Part shown: one piece after another, positions 45,170 through 55,924 of the stretch | Position numbering within the stretch: position 1 is the first letter of the stretch | Layout of the letters: each line of letters opens with the position of its first letter | Assembly: GCA_016873805.1 (NCBI GenBank) | Contig: VGVZ01000011.1 | Span: 25,145 to 89,144, forward strand | Length of the DNA: 64,000 nucleotides | Direction: 5' to 3' | Source: Ignavibacteria bacterium | Lineage (GTDB): Bacteria; Bacteroidota; Ignavibacteria; UBA10030 | Translations under genes and position numbers: made by a program | Notes under the pieces: generated by a model | What the model saw: the letters and a program-made list of their open reading frames with translations, nothing else | Told to the model about the DNA's origin: nothing | Database searches by the model: none

Positions 45170-46509
45170 GAACCGCTTCCTTCTGGTCTCTTTGATTTGT
45201 TCAGGTATGTCCGTTGCGTTTCCGATGTCCGACGAATTCCTTTTTGCCCGATATCACTTCGATAGTATGCGCCGTCGAAGGCAATCCTGTGAACGGCCCG
45301 ATATGCTTGATCGATCGTCCCGGCAAGATCGTGCTCGAATCCCAATGCCGTCACCCCAAGAACTCTTCCCCCGGATGTCAATACCTTCGCACCATCTCGT
45401 CTTGTGCCCGCGTGAAAAACCACAACGCCGTCTGACGACCGCACGCTATCCAAACCGCGGATTTCTTTGCCAGTGTCGTAATCGCCGGGGTAACCCCCGG
45501 AGGCCATCACGACACAGACGGCCGAGGCTCCATGGGCCTTTGCGTGCTCTCGCGCAATGGGCCCCGCTGCAGCGGAACGGAGCAATTCGGCAAAATCTCC
45601 ATCAATCAAGGGGATCACCACCTGGGTCTCGGGATCACCGAAACGACAGTTGTATTCGAGAACTTTCGGTCCGGTTTGAGTAATCATTAACCCGACATAG
45701 AGGCATCCCTGATAGGGATTTCCCTCTAAGGCCATCCCTCGAAGAGTGGGAATCACGATTTCGCGTTCGATCTGTGACATCAGATCGGGCGTGACCAGGG
45801 GTGCCGGCGCGTAAGCACCCATGCCTCCCGTGTTCTTCCCCTTGTCGCCATCGAAGATCCTCTTATGATCCTGCGCCGCCGGAAGCGTGACAAAATTTTC
45901 CCCGTCCGAAATGACAAGAATGGAGGTCTCTTCCCCTTCGAGCCACTCCTCAATAATCACGCGCTCGCCAGCTTTGCCGAACGATCTTCGCCCCACCATG
46001 TCATGCAAAGCCTCGACCGCATCGTCCTTCGTCTCAGCGATGATGACCCCTTTTCCCGCGGCAAGCCCGTCGGCCTTCACGACAATCGGTGGCGAGAGTT
46101 CCGCGATGAATCGTTCCCCCTCGTGCACATTCTGAATACTGAATCGTCCAAAACGCGCGGTGGGAATTCCATGACGAGCCATAAACTCCTTGGCAAACAC
46201 TTTGCTCCCCTCCAATTGAGCTGCCTTCTTTGACGGACCAAAGACGAGGATCCCCTCTTGTCGCAGGAGGTCGGAGAGTCCATCCACAAGCGGTTGCTCA
46301 GGACCTATCACAACCAGGTCTATCTTATTTTCGCGAGCGAACCGGATGAGCGCAGGGGAGTCGGACGTTTTCACACCAACGGTTTCGGCAATCTCGGAAA
46401 TGCCGCCGTTCCCCGGAGCGCAAAAGAGCGCGGTCACCGACGCGCTGTGGTGCAGCTTCCACGCAAGAGCGTGTTCGCGGCCTCCCGAGCCGATGATCAA
46501 GATCCTCAT
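45166..46509 (-). CDS. purD: Phosphoribosylamine-glycine ligase
   Basis: A 447-residue ATP-grasp enzyme. It begins ILIIGSGGREHALAWKL, has FGPSKKAAQLEGSKVFAKEFM, PPIVVKADGLAAGKGVIIAE and LEYNCRFGDPETQVVIPLID, all typical of PurD. It catalyses the second step of de novo purine synthesis. The C-terminus (~425-447) is an Arg/Lys-rich tail beyond the usual end. It overlaps neighbours by 4 bases on both sides. guaB lies further upstream in the same run. Confidence 0.96.
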   Translation of the reverse strand: MRILIIGSGGREHALAWKLHHSASVTALFCAPGNGGISEIAETVGVKTSDSPALIRFARENKIDLVVIGPEQPLVDGLSDLLRQEGILVFGPSKKAAQLEGSKVFAKEFMARHGIPTARFGRFSIQNVHEGERFIAELSPPIVVKADGLAAGKGVIIAETKDDAVEALHDMVGRRSFGKAGERVIIEEWLEGEETSILVISDGENFVTLPAAQDHKRIFDGDKGKNTGGMGAYAPAPLVTPDLMSQIEREIVIPTLRGMALEGNPYQGCLYVGLMITQTGPKVLEYNCRFGDPETQVVIPLIDGDFAELLRSAAAGPIAREHAKAHGASAVCVVMASGGYPGDYDTGKEIRGLDSVRSSDGVVVFHAGTRRDGAKVLTSGGRVLGVTALGFEHDLAGTIDQAYRAVHRIAFDGAYYRSDIGQKGIRRTSETQRTYLNKSKRPEGSGS

Positions 46510-47822
46510 GCATCGCCTCCGTCAGGTTTCATCACTTGATGAAAGTCGTGGTCAAGGAGCGACTCAAACACTTTCGCGAGCTCGGCCGTCAACGCGTACC
46601 GATTGAACCGATCCGCAAACTGTTGGGAGATCGCTGGAAGGGTCTTCTTCTCAGAGCGGGCGAACAGCTCCCGAAGAGCGGCTTCGTGACTCGGAACGTC
46701 TGTCAGAGAAACGCAAATCGCCGCTTTGCTCTCTTCGATGAGCTGTTTCGTGTATCCCTCTACGATCGAAGCAAGGATCGGTTTCCTGGATCCGAAGTAC
46801 TCGTAGAGTTTCCCGGGAGACGAGAGGTCGTTGTCATTGATAAACCAAAGCACATCGGAACCCTGCAGCAGCCTTGTGCATTCGCGGTGATCGACATATC
46901 CTGTGAACGATACATCATTCTGAAGACCGAGTCGTTGAACAAGTTTCTGATCCGGCTCGCGGATGTTACCGATGAGGATCAATTCGATTCGGCCGCGAAG
47001 ATGCGTGTCGGCCTTGAGGACGTTATGTAGAGCTTGGATCAGCACCGCCGGATCTCTGCCGCCATAGAATGTTCCCGCATGTGCGATCCGCATCCGCTTC
47101 ACTTTGTGATGGTGCGTCGGGCGTCGGTCAAAATCTTCTTCGTCGTATCCCTGAGAGATGATGGAGATATCGTGGAATCCGAGGTCACGGTGCACTTTGA
47201 GGATGTTCTCTTTCATTCGTCGGTGGGTGACGATGATGCGGTCGGCGGCCTTCAGGACCTTGTATTCGAGCCGCTTATGAAGATACCGATGAAGCGGAGT
47301 CGGAAAATACTTGAAAGGATAGTCGAGCCAGGCATCCCGGTATTCCACAACGAGGGGAATCTTGAATTCCTGTTTGAGCTGTTTGCCGATGAGGAAGTCC
47401 GTCTGCGGCGGTGCTGTCGCGAAGATCGCGTCGAACGATTCGTGTTTAAGAAGCTCCCGGGCCGCTTTGAGCGCCGGTTGTTTCCAGCCAATCTTTGTGT
47501 CCGGAATGATGAACGTGTCGCCGACGAATTGGAGAAACTTCCTCATTCCCTCGGGGGGCATCTTCATCACTCCCTTCTTGGAAAGGACGCGATTAGCGTC
47601 AAGGGAGTTGCTGCGAACGACCCGAACTTCCGATGCCTCGATCTCCTTCAGGAGCGAGTGATCGGTCGCATAGTAGGCCGCCGGCATCACCGTGAGAACC
47701 GTCGGGATCCAGTTATGTGCGGGAAGGTACTTGACAAATTTCAGCGTGCGTTGAACGCCGCTCAATCCCATGGGGGGAAAGTAGTAGGCAATGTAGAGGA
47801 CTTTTCGTTTCCGCTGGATCAT
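46506..47822 (-). CDS. GT4-like glycosyltransferase
   Basis: A 438-residue GT-B type protein starting KVLYIAYYFPPMGLSGVQRT. The N-terminal domain includes DAIFATAPPQTDFLIGKQL, and the C-terminal domain has RIAHAGTFYGGRDPAVLIQA and a donor-binding region (LWFINDNDLSSPGKLYEYFG). It resembles exopolysaccharide glycosyltransferases. It sits far from the main polysaccharide cluster, between purD and an M24 peptidase gene, next to a galE-like gene. Substrate unknown. Confidence 0.88.
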   Translation of the reverse strand: MIQRKRKVLYIAYYFPPMGLSGVQRTLKFVKYLPAHNWIPTVLTVMPAAYYATDHSLLKEIEASEVRVVRSNSLDANRVLSKKGVMKMPPEGMRKFLQFVGDTFIIPDTKIGWKQPALKAARELLKHESFDAIFATAPPQTDFLIGKQLKQEFKIPLVVEYRDAWLDYPFKYFPTPLHRYLHKRLEYKVLKAADRIIVTHRRMKENILKVHRDLGFHDISIISQGYDEEDFDRRPTHHHKVKRMRIAHAGTFYGGRDPAVLIQALHNVLKADTHLRGRIELILIGNIREPDQKLVQRLGLQNDVSFTGYVDHRECTRLLQGSDVLWFINDNDLSSPGKLYEYFGSRKPILASIVEGYTKQLIEESKAAICVSLTDVPSHEAALRELFARSEKKTLPAISQQFADRFNRYALTAELAKVFESLLDHDFHQVMKPDGGDA

Positions 47823-48886
47823 ACGACGATAAGGTCTTTCGTTGCTTGTGAGAGGACAGAACAGTGATCATCGTCGATCACCACCACGTCTTCGATACGC
47901 ACACCCCCGAGCGCGGGGAGATAGATTCCTGGTTCGATCGTCATGACCATGCCGCGGTGAAGTGTATCGGTGCTCAACTGAGACAGGCGGGGGAGTTCGT
48001 GCACATTGAGGCCGATGCCATGACCGAGCGAATGCTTGAAATAGCGGCCGTATCCTGCCTGACGGATGATACGACGGGCCACGCCGTCGAGTCTGCGACA
48101 TGTACGACCCGGCCGTGCCGCCTCAATCGCGGCCGCCTGTGCATCGGCGAGCACGCCGTAGATTTCCCGAAGTTGCTTCGGCACCGCCCCGACGAATACG
48201 GTGCGGGTGAGATCACTGTGATACCCCTCGACGCGACAGCCGAAGTCCAGCACTACAGAGTCGCGATTCTCGATTTTCTTGTTGCTTGCGCGCGCGTGCG
48301 GATAGGCGCTCTGAACACCGCTGGCCACGATCGGTTCGAATGCATCGGCTTCGGCGCCATGCATTCGTTGCTGGTACGTGATTTCGGCAGCGATCTCCGA
48401 TTCCCTCACGCCGGGTGCGACACGTTTGACGACGATGTCGAAGACTTTGTCGGTAATCTCTACTGCCTTACGGATCGCCTCCCGTTCGGTTTCGTCTTTC
48501 AGGGCGGCTATCTCTTCTACCAGTCCGGCTGTGGGCGCAAAGATCGTTCGGGGGAAGAGCTTACGCAGGTTTGTCAACGCGCTGACCGTGAGGTGTTCCG
48601 ACTCGTATCCGATTCTGCCGCCCGGGAGAATTGATCGCTTGGCAATCAATTCGAACAGTCTTCCCTTTCCGACAAGAACCCGCGCGATGCTGACCTCGTG
48701 GGCCGCCTGCTCTTCATAGCGCGGGTCCGTGAGGAAATAGACTTCCCTGCGTGTGACAACACAAATGGCGTTGGAACCTGTGAAGCCGGTCAGATATCGT
48801 ATATTGTGAATGGCAGTGACGAGGAATGCATCAAGGCGGTGCGATGTGAGGCGACGACGAAGGGTCTCGATTCTGTTTGCACGCAT
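47819..48886 (-). CDS. M24 family aminopeptidase P-like (Xaa-Pro peptidase)
   Basis: A 355-residue pita-bread metallopeptidase. The N-terminal domain (MRANRIETLRRRL, then YLTGFTGSNAICVV) is creatinase-like. The catalytic domain carries the five metal ligands: VVLDFGCRVEGYHSDLTRTV (two Asp), SLGHGIGLNVHE (His), MTIEPGIYLP (Glu) and VRIEDVV (Glu). The start at 48886 gives the usual family length; an upstream start would run into guaB. It overlaps the downstream glycosyltransferase by 4 bases. Confidence 0.93.
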   Translation of the reverse strand: MRANRIETLRRRLTSHRLDAFLVTAIHNIRYLTGFTGSNAICVVTRREVYFLTDPRYEEQAAHEVSIARVLVGKGRLFELIAKRSILPGGRIGYESEHLTVSALTNLRKLFPRTIFAPTAGLVEEIAALKDETEREAIRKAVEITDKVFDIVVKRVAPGVRESEIAAEITYQQRMHGAEADAFEPIVASGVQSAYPHARASNKKIENRDSVVLDFGCRVEGYHSDLTRTVFVGAVPKQLREIYGVLADAQAAAIEAARPGRTCRRLDGVARRIIRQAGYGRYFKHSLGHGIGLNVHELPRLSQLSTDTLHRGMVMTIEPGIYLPALGGVRIEDVVVIDDDHCSVLSQATKDLIVV

Positions 48887-48899
48887 GCTGGAGTCTCGG

Positions 48900-50363
<1,464 letters not shown>

Positions 50364-50387
50364 TTATCGTCTCCCGGGTGCCGGGTC

Positions 50388-51557
50388 CTATGCGTAGGCC
50401 GCGATTCCCGTAATGTCTTCCCCGATAATCAATGTGTGGATATCGTGTGTCCCTTCGTACGTCTTCACAGACTCGAGATTCGCCATGTGGCGCATGATCG
50501 GGTACTCATCGAGAATGCCGTTTGCACCCAGAATGTCCCGCGCGATACGGGCAATCTCCAGCGCATGGTAGACGTTGTTCCGCTTCGCCATGGAAATATG
50601 CGTGAACTTCACCTTGTGCTGATCTTTCAGGCGGCCAAGCTGGATGCAGAGCAACTGTCCTTTGGTGATTTCCGTCAACATATAGACGAGCTTTTCCTGC
50701 ACAAGCTGGAAGGATGCAATCGGCTTGTCAAATTGGATGCGGGATTTGGCATAGTTCAGCGCTACATCATAACATCCCATGGCGGCCCCCAGAGCCCCCC
50801 AGGCAATACCGTAGCGGGCCTGAGAGAGACACATCAGCGGGGCCTTCAATCCTTTCCCATTCGGAAAGATATTTTCCTCAGGAATCCAGCAGTCTTCGAA
50901 CACGAGTTCGGAAGTCACCGATGCTCTCAGCGAATGCTTCCCCTTCATTTCCGGAGCCGAAAACCCTTTAGTTCCTTTCTCGACGAGGAATCCGTGAACG
51001 ACGCCATCAAGCTTGGCCCATACGACGGAGACATCCGCGATGGTTCCGTTTGTGATCCACATCTTCGCCCCATTGAGCACGAACCCTCCGTCTTTCCGGA
51101 CGGCGCGCGTGATCATCCCGCCCGGGTTGGAACCGTAGTCAGGTTCCGTAAGGCCGAAACTCCCGATCGCTTTGCCCGACGCAAGGAGCGGAAGCCACTT
51201 ATCCTTCTGCTCCTCAGAGCCGAAGGTGTAGATCGGGAACATCACGAGTGCGCTCTGAACCGACGCGAAGCTCCTGATGGAGCTGTCGCCTCGTTCAAGT
51301 TCCTGCATCATGAGGCCGTAGGAGACATTGTTCAGACCGGCACACCCGTACGTTGTGGGAAGTGTTGCACCGAAGACACCGAGTTCAGCCATTTTCTGAA
51401 CGATATCGCGCGGAAACGTTCCGGCTCGATTGTGCTTTTCGATTACCGGGAGAACGCTATCTTCGACAAATTCCCTCACAGTGTTCCTGACAAGCCGTTC
51501 CTCCTCAGAGAGAAGTTCGTCCGCATTGAAATAGTCAACACCCTGAAACGCTGGCAT
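50388..51557 (-). CDS. Acyl-CoA dehydrogenase (glutaryl-CoA dehydrogenase-like)
   Basis: A 389-residue FAD-dependent dehydrogenase. The fold motifs are [67 protein letters not shown] and [19 protein letters not shown], where the Glu is the catalytic base. The D-Y-G-S-N-P and T-H-D-I-H patterns match glutaryl-CoA dehydrogenases, which dehydrogenate and decarboxylate glutaryl-CoA. The ATG at 51557 has GGAT 7 bases upstream. It heads the minus-strand run toward guaB. Confidence 0.9.
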   Translation of the reverse strand: MPAFQGVDYFNADELLSEEERLVRNTVREFVEDSVLPVIEKHNRAGTFPRDIVQKMAELGVFGATLPTTYGCAGLNNVSYGLMMQELERGDSSIRSFASVQSALVMFPIYTFGSEEQKDKWLPLLASGKAIGSFGLTEPDYGSNPGGMITRAVRKDGGFVLNGAKMWITNGTIADVSVVWAKLDGVVHGFLVEKGTKGFSAPEMKGKHSLRASVTSELVFEDCWIPEENIFPNGKGLKAPLMCLSQARYGIAWGALGAAMGCYDVALNYAKSRIQFDKPIASFQLVQEKLVYMLTEITKGQLLCIQLGRLKDQHKVKFTHISMAKRNNVYHALEIARIARDILGANGILDEYPIMRHMANLESVKTYEGTHDIHTLIIGEDITGIAAYA

Positions 51558-51679
51558 GAGATGATCCTTTGGTGGGGCGAGAAGTGTCTATAATAATAAA
51601 CAACAGGGGGAAAAAGTGCTTAAAAGTAGAAAGAAATGGAAGGAATGTCAAGGAAACGTTCGGGAGGGTGACAGAAAGA

Positions 51680-51725
51680 AAAGAGCCAGATGCAGACCGG
51701 ACGGCGATCACACAACTGGCTCTTT
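51680..51725 (-). terminator. Possible second terminator: perfect 10-bp inverted repeat
   Basis: AAAGAGCCAG (51680-51689) and CTGGCTCTTT (51716-51725) are perfect inverted copies around a 26-base spacer. On the minus strand the hairpin runs into TTTTCTTTCT, a weak U-tract. It may be a backup terminator, a processing site or a protein-binding site. The long loop makes the terminator reading uncertain. Confidence 0.35.
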
Positions 51726-51788
51726 AAGGAGGAGATAGATACTACAATCACGCATACGAGAGTGGCAACGAGAAGTTGCGCGCCGGAC

Positions 51789-51825
51789 AAAAAAAATCCG
51801 GCTGAGTTGAATTTCTCAGTCGGAT
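51789..51825 (-). terminator. Intrinsic terminator after the sigma-54 activator
   Basis: On the minus strand TCCGACTGAG (from 51824) pairs with CTCAGCCGGA (to 51797) with one mismatch-type G-U/A-C position and an 8-base loop, followed by eight T at 51796-51789. It lies about 33 bases past the stop codon of the activator gene at 51858, as expected for rho-independent termination. Confidence 0.75.
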
Positions 51826-51857
51826 GAACGGAGACGATTGTCTGCAGTCAACGATCG

Positions 51858-53252
51858 TCAGTTTTCCTTGAGGCCGTATTTCTTGATTTTCAGATAGAGC
51901 GTCTTGGGCGTAATACCCAGCATTTCAGCGCTTCGGGCGCGATTCCACTCGTTGTGCTCCAGGATCTTCATGATGTGTTTCATTTCCAGTTCTTCCAGCG
52001 AGCAGAGCGAATCACCTGTCGGTGGGTTCGTGACGGGGGATTGGTGTCGCACTTCCACGGGTTCCCCTGGTTTCTCCTTGCCTGAGAGGGACGCATTCAC
52101 CCAAAGATCTTCCGCCTCAATCGTGTCGCCATGAGCCAACGCGATCGCCCCTTCGATGACATGTTCCAGTTCACGCACATTTCCCGGCCAATGATATGAC
52201 ATCAGAACAGCCAGTGCGGAGGGGGAAAGTCTCTTTTTCTGAGCTTTTGATTTGAGATTGAGAAAATGCTCGGCGAGATGTGGGATATCTGCCTTCCTCT
52301 CCCGAAGCGAAGGAACGGCAATCGTGACGATGTTCAGGCGGTAGTACAGGTCCTCGCGGAACCGCCCTTCCCGAACCTCGGCCAGCAGATTCTTGTTGGT
52401 CGCAGAAACAACGCGCACATCGACTTTCATCGAGGAGGTCCCCCCCACGCGACGGAACTCACCGGTTTCGAGAAAGCGAAGGAGTTTGGGCTGAGTTGCC
52501 GGACTGATGTCTCCAACTTCATCCAGAAACAACGTTCCACCGTTTGCCACCTCAACGAGTCCCTGTTTTGCAGAGTATGCGTTCGTGAAGGCCCCCTTTT
52601 CATGGCCGAACAGCTCGCTTTCCAGAAGCTGATCGGGGATGGAGGCGCAATTCACCGGCACGAAGGGGCGATCTCTGCGCGGACTCTCCTGGTGAATGAG
52701 GTAGGCAATGAGTTCTTTCCCCGTGCCGCTCGGTCCCTGGACGAGCACAAAGGCATCGCTCGCGGCCACCTTCTTTGCGTTCGCCACAACCTCTCTGAAG
52801 ATCGGCGTTTTGCCCACAAGATCCCGACCCCGCCGCAACCGTTCAATCTTCAGTGCCTCCTTGTCCATGAGGAGCTGGCGACGTTCCACGGCACGCCGGA
52901 CCGTCGCGATGAGCTCATCGACATCGTACGGTTTCGTCACATAATCGTAGGCACCGTACTTCGAGACCTCAAACGCCGTTCGGACGTCGACGACGCTCGT
53001 CAGCATGATGGGTTGTGTGCTGGGGGATGACTCGTTGATAAACTTCAGGACATCGATGCCACTCACGCGGGGCATCTTGATATCAAGGAGAGCAACGTCG
53101 TAGATCTTCGATTGGAGGAGATTGATTGCCTCGGTCCCGTTTTGGGCGATATCAATCTGAAATTCAGGGTATTGCTCGAATTCGGTTTGAAGCAGGAAGG
53201 TTATCGATTCGTCGTCATCCACAACGAGAATCTGGAACGGTTTAGTCATCAC
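51858..53252 (-). CDS. Sigma-54-dependent response regulator (NtrC family), copy B
   Basis: A 464-residue activator. The receiver domain has Asp57 in [13 protein letters not shown] and the TKPYD Lys near 107. The AAA+ domain has Walker A GPSGTGKE (~173-180), the sigma-54 contact loop as GAFTNA (220-225) rather than GAFTGA, and [11 protein letters not shown]. The C-terminal helix-turn-helix is [20 protein letters not shown]. It is 15 bases downstream of the CheY-like gene on the same strand and ends just before a clear terminator, so the pair forms a unit. Confidence 0.93.
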   Translation of the reverse strand: MMTKPFQILVVDDDESITFLLQTEFEQYPEFQIDIAQNGTEAINLLQSKIYDVALLDIKMPRVSGIDVLKFINESSPSTQPIMLTSVVDVRTAFEVSKYGAYDYVTKPYDVDELIATVRRAVERRQLLMDKEALKIERLRRGRDLVGKTPIFREVVANAKKVAASDAFVLVQGPSGTGKELIAYLIHQESPRRDRPFVPVNCASIPDQLLESELFGHEKGAFTNAYSAKQGLVEVANGGTLFLDEVGDISPATQPKLLRFLETGEFRRVGGTSSMKVDVRVVSATNKNLLAEVREGRFREDLYYRLNIVTIAVPSLRERKADIPHLAEHFLNLKSKAQKKRLSPSALAVLMSYHWPGNVRELEHVIEGAIALAHGDTIEAEDLWVNASLSGKEKPGEPVEVRHQSPVTNPPTGDSLCSLEELEMKHIMKILEHNEWNRARSAEMLGITPKTLYLKIKKYGLKEN

Positions 53253-53267
53253 ACCCCACTTGAGCTT

Positions 53268-53642
53268 CTATGCGGACGTTCCCAGCACTCGTTCGACCGT
53301 GGTGAGGAGATCGACGAGGTCGTACGGCTTGCTGACGAAATCCTCCGCGCCGAGTTTCTTTGATTCGATCGCGTTCTTGAGGTCCGCAAATCCAGTCAGC
53401 ATGATGACCTTCGTCTGGGGATGCTTCTGTTTCAAAAACTTCAACACCTCGAACCCGTCGACGTTCGGCATCTTGATATCCAGAAGCACAAGGTGAAAAT
53501 CTTGTTCCCCCAAGATCTTCATCGCTGCCTCACCATCACCTGCCGACTGGACGAGATACCCTTCGCTCTCAAGTTCGGAACTGAGGACAGTTCTCAAGGC
53601 CTCCTCATCGTCTACAACCAAGATCTTATTTGCGACGGCCAT
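53268..53642 (-). CDS. Single-domain CheY-like response regulator
   Basis: A 124-residue receiver domain with VVDDEE (10-14 region), phospho-acceptor Asp55 in LVLLDIKMPNVDG, a Thr in VIMLTGFADL and Lys in VSKPYD. No output domain is attached. The ATG at 53642 starts exactly at the domain; the longer upstream frame crosses the promoter-like sequence at 53715-53743. It precedes sigma-54 activator B and lies opposite the receiver-HisKA gene, suggesting a shared relay (inference). Confidence 0.9.
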   Translation of the reverse strand: MAVANKILVVDDEEALRTVLSSELESEGYLVQSAGDGEAAMKILGEQDFHLVLLDIKMPNVDGFEVLKFLKQKHPQTKVIMLTGFADLKNAIESKKLGAEDFVSKPYDLVDLLTTVERVLGTSA

Positions 53643-53714
53643 AGTCGAGCTCCCATGCTGCAGGATTCTGTGGATTTCGGACACCCGATCGGGCGGGTTT
53701 AAACAGTTCATGCG

Positions 53715-53743
53715 ATAATAGGCAAAAACGCAGTAAGATGCAA
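53715..53743 (-). promoter_or_regulatory. Sigma-70-like promoter for the CheY/activator pair
   Basis: On the minus strand TTGCAT (53743-53738) and TATTAT (53720-53715) are spaced by 17 bases, a good -35/-10 fit. Transcription would begin near 53708, giving a leader of about 66 bases to the ATG at 53642. A perfect palindrome AAGAGCTCTT lies just upstream at 53746-53755 and could be a binding site. Confidence 0.45.
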
Positions 53744-53858
53744 ACAAGAGCTCTTGTGTGTTGCATCACAACCTTCTTTCGGCGTGATCAGGACGCTATC
53801 CGGCGTATTCCGCGTCTGTGATTGAATTATTCGAATCTGAAACGTATCTTTCGGCGTC

Positions 53859-54581
53859 ATGGGGAAAAGCACCTCCGCAACACCTCGGAAAATCACCGTC
53901 CTGCTGGTCGACCAGGATATTACGTTCGCCAGTATCGTTCAACAACATCTCCAGAGATTTCAGGGAAGGAAATTCAATCTGATCTGGAAGGAATCTGCTG
54001 AAGAGGCGTTGAAGGAGATTCAGCAAAATCAGAAGATCCATGTGATTTTGACGGATTTTTCCCTTCCCGGAACCAACGGCCTCGAGTTTTTCCTCCAACT
54101 GAACGAAAAGAATATTCGTATTCCGGTGGTCTTCGCGACCTCGACACGCGAGCTGCGGAATGCCATCGAAGCAATGAAGCTAGGAGTTGAGGACTACATC
54201 CTCAAGGACGAACTCTCGGAATCGCTGCTTCCAAGGACCATTGTGAACGCGTTTGAGCGGGCGACACGTCGGGATCAGACGCGAGCAGTCGAGAAGCAAA
54301 TGCTCCTTGCGCAGAAGCGGGCGGAGGCAATCCGCGAGCTCGTCGTGACCGTCTGCCACGAGTTCAACAACCCGCTGGCTGCAATAAAAATCAGCACCGA
54401 CCTCTTGTTGCGCCAGAATCCATCCGAAAAGGAAAGGAATCTTCTCCGACTCTTGGAGAAAGAGGTCATCCTCATCGAGGAAGAGGTGAAGCGACTTCGA
54501 GACGTGGGCTTCGACCAGGGGAACGAGGGGGGCCTGAGGGAGAATAGACGTGAGGGTGACACGACCTCCGCCGGTTCGTGA
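53859..54581 (+). CDS. Receiver domain fused to HisKA dimerisation domain, no ATPase domain
   Basis: A 240-residue protein. Residues ~12-125 are a receiver domain with Asp66 in VILTDFSLPGTNG and Lys116. Residues ~140-216 form a HisKA-like helical hairpin with the phosphorylatable His167 in VCHEFNNPLAAIK. The HATPase_c domain that normally follows is missing; the protein ends after a short Glu-Arg-rich tail. A strong terminator follows at 54748, so nothing further is encoded in frame. It may be a phosphotransfer protein or a decoy partner for a kinase. It is divergent from the CheY-like gene. Confidence 0.85.
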   Translation: MGKSTSATPRKITVLLVDQDITFASIVQQHLQRFQGRKFNLIWKESAEEALKEIQQNQKIHVILTDFSLPGTNGLEFFLQLNEKNIRIPVVFATSTRELRNAIEAMKLGVEDYILKDELSESLLPRTIVNAFERATRRDQTRAVEKQMLLAQKRAEAIRELVVTVCHEFNNPLAAIKISTDLLLRQNPSEKERNLLRLLEKEVILIEEEVKRLRDVGFDQGNEGGLRENRREGDTTSAGS

Positions 54582-54747
54582 GGGACTTGATTCTGGTTCA
54601 AAAAATGGGTACACTTCAATATCTTTTCTGAGTACTCGGATTCGATCTCAACATGAGAAATGACAAGATTGGCTAGAATCTCACTTGATGTTGTCAAAAA
54701 GCCGATGACCCTGGCCTGCTCCACGCATCAAAGAAGCTAGGTCTTGT

Positions 54748-54780
54748 GTGTCCCGCCCGAAAAGCGGGACACTTTTTTTG
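54748..54780 (+). terminator. Strong intrinsic terminator after the receiver-HisKA gene
   Basis: GTGTCCCGC (54748-54756) pairs perfectly with GCGGGACAC (54764-54772) around a 7-base loop, followed by seven T. It lies about 165 bases past the stop of the receiver-HisKA gene and 18 bases before the start of the Nif3-like gene. It also shows that a longer N-terminus for the Nif3-like protein, running through this hairpin, is unlikely. Confidence 0.85.
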
Positions 54781-54797
54781 TACTAAACGCGGATTCG

Positions 54798-55922
54798 ATG
54801 ACCGTCGCTGAACTGGCACACGTTTTTGAAGATTGGGCCCCCAAATGGAGCGCGTGGGAGCGTGACAACGTGGGAATCCAGATGGGGGATCTGGGGAAAT
54901 CCGTCCGGACGATTCTCCTCACGCTTGACATGACGGAGTCTGTCGCACAAGAAGCGGTTGCGCGGAAGGTGGATCTTATTGTTTCGCACCACCCCCTCCT
55001 TTATCGTCCTCTCGCCACTGTGACAGCACAGGAACCAACAGGTCGGATCGTCCTGGCCCTTGCGAAGAAAGAGATTGCCGTTTATTCCGCCCACACGAAT
55101 CTCGATTTCACGACCGAAGGAGTCAGCTTCACTCTTGCCCGGGTGCTTGATCTTCAGCATATCCGGTTTCTCGCCCCTCTTCGTTCGACGCTCGCGAAGA
55201 TTGTTGTCTTCGTACCGGAACCGCATGTCGAGCGCGTGACGGCGGCAATGGCCGCTGCGGGAGCCGGCATTATCGGAGAATACTCGTCCTGTTCTTTCCA
55301 ATCGCTCGGCACTGGCACGTTTCTCGGTTCCGACCGCACGCATCCTTTCGTGGGGAAACCGGGAACGCTCGAGCAGGCAGACGAGATCCGCCTCGAGATG
55401 GCTGTTCCTCGTGCCAAGACCGAGTATGTGGTTCGCGCAATGAAAAGTGTTCATCCCTACGAAGAAGTCGCGTACGACATCTACCATCTTGAGAACGAGA
55501 ATCCGAATTTCGGCATGGGGGCTCTGGGAGATCTTCCGAGGCCAACATCACTCAAATCGTTTCTCGCCCTGACGAGTAAACGACTTCACGCGCCGTCGCT
55601 CCGCTACGCAGGATCGTTGAACAAGAAGATTCAGCGCGTCGCCCTCTGTGGTGGCAGTGGTTCCGATCTTCTTGCCGCTGCCAGGAATCAAGGCGCTGAC
55701 GTGCTTCTCACCGCCGATGTCCGTTACCATACGTTTCACGAGGCGGACGAACAGATCGCGTTGATCGACGCGGGACACTGGGAGACTGAGTATCCCGTTC
55801 TCGAAACAATTGCCGCGCGGCTGCGTGGGTATGCGACGCTGCGACGTGAACCGCTCACAGTTCTTTTTTCGAAAACAAACACAAATCCCGTACGATCATT
55901 TTGTTTTGATGGGAGGAGATAG
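54798..55922 (+). CDS. Nif3-like dinuclear metal-centre protein (GTP cyclohydrolase I type 2 family)
   Basis: A 374-residue Nif3/YqfO-type protein. Metal ligands are in VSHHPLLYRP (His64, His65), SAHTNLDF (~100) and the C-terminal DAGHWETE. An internal insertion of about 110 residues (~130-240: VFVPEPHVERVTAAMAAAGA) matches the PII-like domain found in the long form of the family. Its function is uncertain; it is often annotated as GTP cyclohydrolase but this is debated. The ATG at 54798 follows the terminator. The next gene starts 2 bases after its stop. Confidence 0.9.
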   Translation: MTVAELAHVFEDWAPKWSAWERDNVGIQMGDLGKSVRTILLTLDMTESVAQEAVARKVDLIVSHHPLLYRPLATVTAQEPTGRIVLALAKKEIAVYSAHTNLDFTTEGVSFTLARVLDLQHIRFLAPLRSTLAKIVVFVPEPHVERVTAAMAAAGAGIIGEYSSCSFQSLGTGTFLGSDRTHPFVGKPGTLEQADEIRLEMAVPRAKTEYVVRAMKSVHPYEEVAYDIYHLENENPNFGMGALGDLPRPTSLKSFLALTSKRLHAPSLRYAGSLNKKIQRVALCGGSGSDLLAAARNQGADVLLTADVRYHTFHEADEQIALIDAGHWETEYPVLETIAARLRGYATLRREPLTVLFSKTNTNPVRSFCFDGRR

Positions 55923-55924
55923 AG

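Larger units (their letters stand above)
51558..51857. other. Intergenic region without a gene, holding terminator-like hairpins
   Basis: No credible reading frame is seen in these 300 bases. They separate the sigma-54 activator B (ending at 51858, minus strand) from the acyl-CoA dehydrogenase start at 51557. Three inverted repeats are visible: the terminator at 51789-51825, a GCAAC-GAGAA-GTTGC hairpin near 51764-51778, and a 10-base-pair repeat at 51680-51725. An AT-rich TTTATTATTATAG stretch (minus strand, near 51590-51602) could hold a -10 element for the dehydrogenase gene. Confidence 0.6.

Noticed and set aside
50436..51593. A 385-codon open frame on the plus strand across the glutaryl-CoA dehydrogenase-like gene
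   Set aside because: Antisense shadow with His/Arg-rich, non-conserved composition.
51762..51780. Sigma-54 promoter-like TGGCA...TTGC
   Set aside because: The spacing between the GG and GC elements is two bases too long, and the sequence is better explained as a GCAAC/GTTGC hairpin.
54275..54724. Minus-strand frame starting MEQARVIGFLTTSSEIL, opposite the HisKA region
   Set aside because: The first ~50 residues look protein-like, but the rest is an Arg/Ser-rich shadow of the HisKA domain and there is no ribosome-binding site or family match.
54744..54797. Longer N-terminus for the Nif3-like protein
   Set aside because: It would translate the stem and T-tract of a strong terminator; the conserved domain begins at the ATG at 54798.
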